NCBI RefSeq assembly: GCF_003073045.1
Contig: NC_037593.1
Span: 13,400,735-13,464,734 of the forward strand
Reading direction: 5' to 3'
Length of the DNA stretch: 64,000 nt
Source of the DNA: Pomacea canaliculata
Taxonomy: Eukaryota; Mollusca; Gastropoda; Architaenioglossa; Ampullariidae
The position numbers were made by a program, and so were the translations under genes. Positions 62,607 through 64,000 of the stretch are shown in pieces. The notes under the pieces are model-generated. The model was not told where the DNA came from. It ran no database searches and saw nothing but the letters and a program-made list of their open reading frames with translations. Position 1 is the stretch's first letter, and each line of letters begins with the position of its first letter.

Positions 62607-64000
62607 AATTTAAGCTTTGGACACAGCCTGATTGTAAGTTCTACCATTACCTACACTGTAGTTAGACAGTAGTGCACATTCTTACACGACTAAATAAAAA
62701 TTGCTTGGAAATACCTTTTTATGCTACCATAGTTTTATAAAATATTAAGCAGTCGATTATTTTTTCCCCCTGAAAAAACAAAATATCAGCTTTTTCACAC
62801 GAACATTAACAAGAAACTGCTATGCCATTATTCGACTACTGTATCTGAAATGTGAACACACTTTGGATAAATCATACAACACAAAGATAGAAGAGTCTGG
62901 TCTAGAGGCATCTTTTGGAATATTCTGCATTCTATGGAGAGACATTATCATACATATCAGTAAAATCTCGCCAGAGACTGAGATCAGTTTTGTCAGGACA
63001 GCTGAGAGGATTTCCCTAAGGCATTCCTGCTCTGTTCTAAAACATTTTACCTCAGCATTCTAGTCCAGCACCTTAGAATCTTGAGATTTTATAAACAGTT
63101 CGTCCTAGAAAATGACAGAAACGAGAATGAATCTGTCCAGACATGAAGCAGATCTCTTAGTGAAGGGTAAAACATACATTGGAAGCATCTATATGTCTTC
63201 AGAACCTTGGTTAGAAAAGAATCATTTATCACCTGTGTGAGAAAGGGGCAATGGCGCTGTGGTTGGAGAACGTGGGGAAAAGCGGGACAAACTGGCTGTG
63301 AGAGACTTTCAGGATTCTCGCTCTCGTGTCCTGTTGCCGACCCCATTTCATTTATATATATATAAACCTTCACTATTGAGCTACGCAGTCTACAGTTAAC
63401 TTGGCACCAAGCAATCTCAATCGCCGCTTGCAATGCACTTTGTAGATTCATCAATGTTTCTGCTCGACACCAAGGATACAAAATGCGGTTTCAACTAGGA
63501 GAAGCTAGTTTAAAATTGTAAAGGTTTTAAATTTTAAAAAAAGCACTCTCTCCCTTTACTCTCTTTCCTTAACTATTTCGTCTTTATTTTTTCTTTTTCT
63601 TTCGTCATCATCTCCATCTATAAGGACAACGAAATTCCCATTTCGGAAATTAATCTACATATTTCTTCATCGTAACGGAAATAAAGCCTCCGGATAAATA
63701 TCTTTAGCCGCAGCTATGCTGGGGATCCGTTTCCGCTTTTAGAATCTGAAGTTCGGCGGACTTGAACACAGTAGGTATCGATGGTTCTGCTTCTTTATAT
63801 CCAGTCAGTGCATAAAATCCCAGCAGACCTTCTAGCCATGGCTGTTGACTGTATGCACGAAGGGGAATCATTCATAGGCTGGCACCTGTTTCTAGTTGTA
63901 AGACCATGCAATGTTTACAGAGCCAAGTTAACAACGACGACGATGACCCAGATGACACTTTTCGTCGCCATGTTCACTACTGCGCGTGTATCCGTTACTT

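Larger units (their letters stand above)
61564..64000 (+). repeat. Tandem array unit C (5' part, cut by the window end)
   Basis: Third unit. 61585-61800 matches B 56596-56815 almost base for base. 63137-64000 matches B 56923 onward, including the leader frame beginning at 63781. By the B spacing, the sulfotransferase ATG should fall near 64025, just outside the window. C carries an extra MITE at 62481-62606. Confidence 0.8.

Overview
This is a stretch of an animal nuclear genome. The signs are GT-AG introns, AT-rich introns packed with transposon fossils, and the POLR1E, FAF2, CHID1 and ankyrin/SOCS-box protein families. The protein flavour, a tRNA-headed SINE and a tandem array of Golgi sulfotransferase genes suggest a lophotrochozoan, most likely a gastropod mollusc. 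The species call is inference; the gene-family calls rest on translated exons.

Layout. 1-1.9 kb: intergenic DNA with one small MITE. 1.9-3.1 kb (+): an intronless ankyrin/SOCS-box (ASB-type) gene. 4.8-11.1 kb (-): POLR1E (RPA49/PAF53), the RNA polymerase I subunit, reconstructed as 12 coding exons that join in frame to 398 aa. 15.3-25.4 kb (-): FAF2 (UBXD8), 13 exons found and one short exon not located. 25.4-26.7 kb: head-to-head promoter interval. 26.7-35.2 kb (+): CHID1, a GH18 chitinase-like secreted protein, 11 coding exons joining in frame to 392 aa. 40.7-43.1 kb (+): an unrecognised 801-aa, Ser-rich, probably nuclear protein with several SUMO-type motifs. 47.6-64 kb (+): a tandem array of carbohydrate sulfotransferase genes (Sulfotransfer_2 / HNK-1ST-CHST type). 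Copies A and B have all three coding exons. Copy C is cut by the window end and shows only its 5' leader.

The most striking part is the array. Copies A and B have the same three-exon architecture, and in both exon 2 is exactly 429 nt where 430 is needed to join exons 1 and 3 in frame. The missing base is at a different place in each: near the start of exon 2 in A, inside the PAPS-binding motif in B. Neither copy as written encodes a complete enzyme. Exon 3 is intact in both; its 3' half is nearly identical between copies while its 5' half carries many amino-acid changes, as after gene conversion. The units also differ by large indels, a SINE insertion (12-bp target duplication) and a 126-bp MITE whose empty site can be seen in a sister unit.

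The introns hold many mobile-element remains: a P-superfamily element with a THAP-like start and matching flanks, hAT-like and Tc1/mariner-like MITEs, two long foldback elements and several LINE fragments. In three places the element ends only about 35-45 bp upstream of a constitutive exon. No retrovirus-like element, CRISPR array or true tRNA/rRNA gene was recognised. All gene models are by eye from splice signals and family resemblance; no alignment or search was run.
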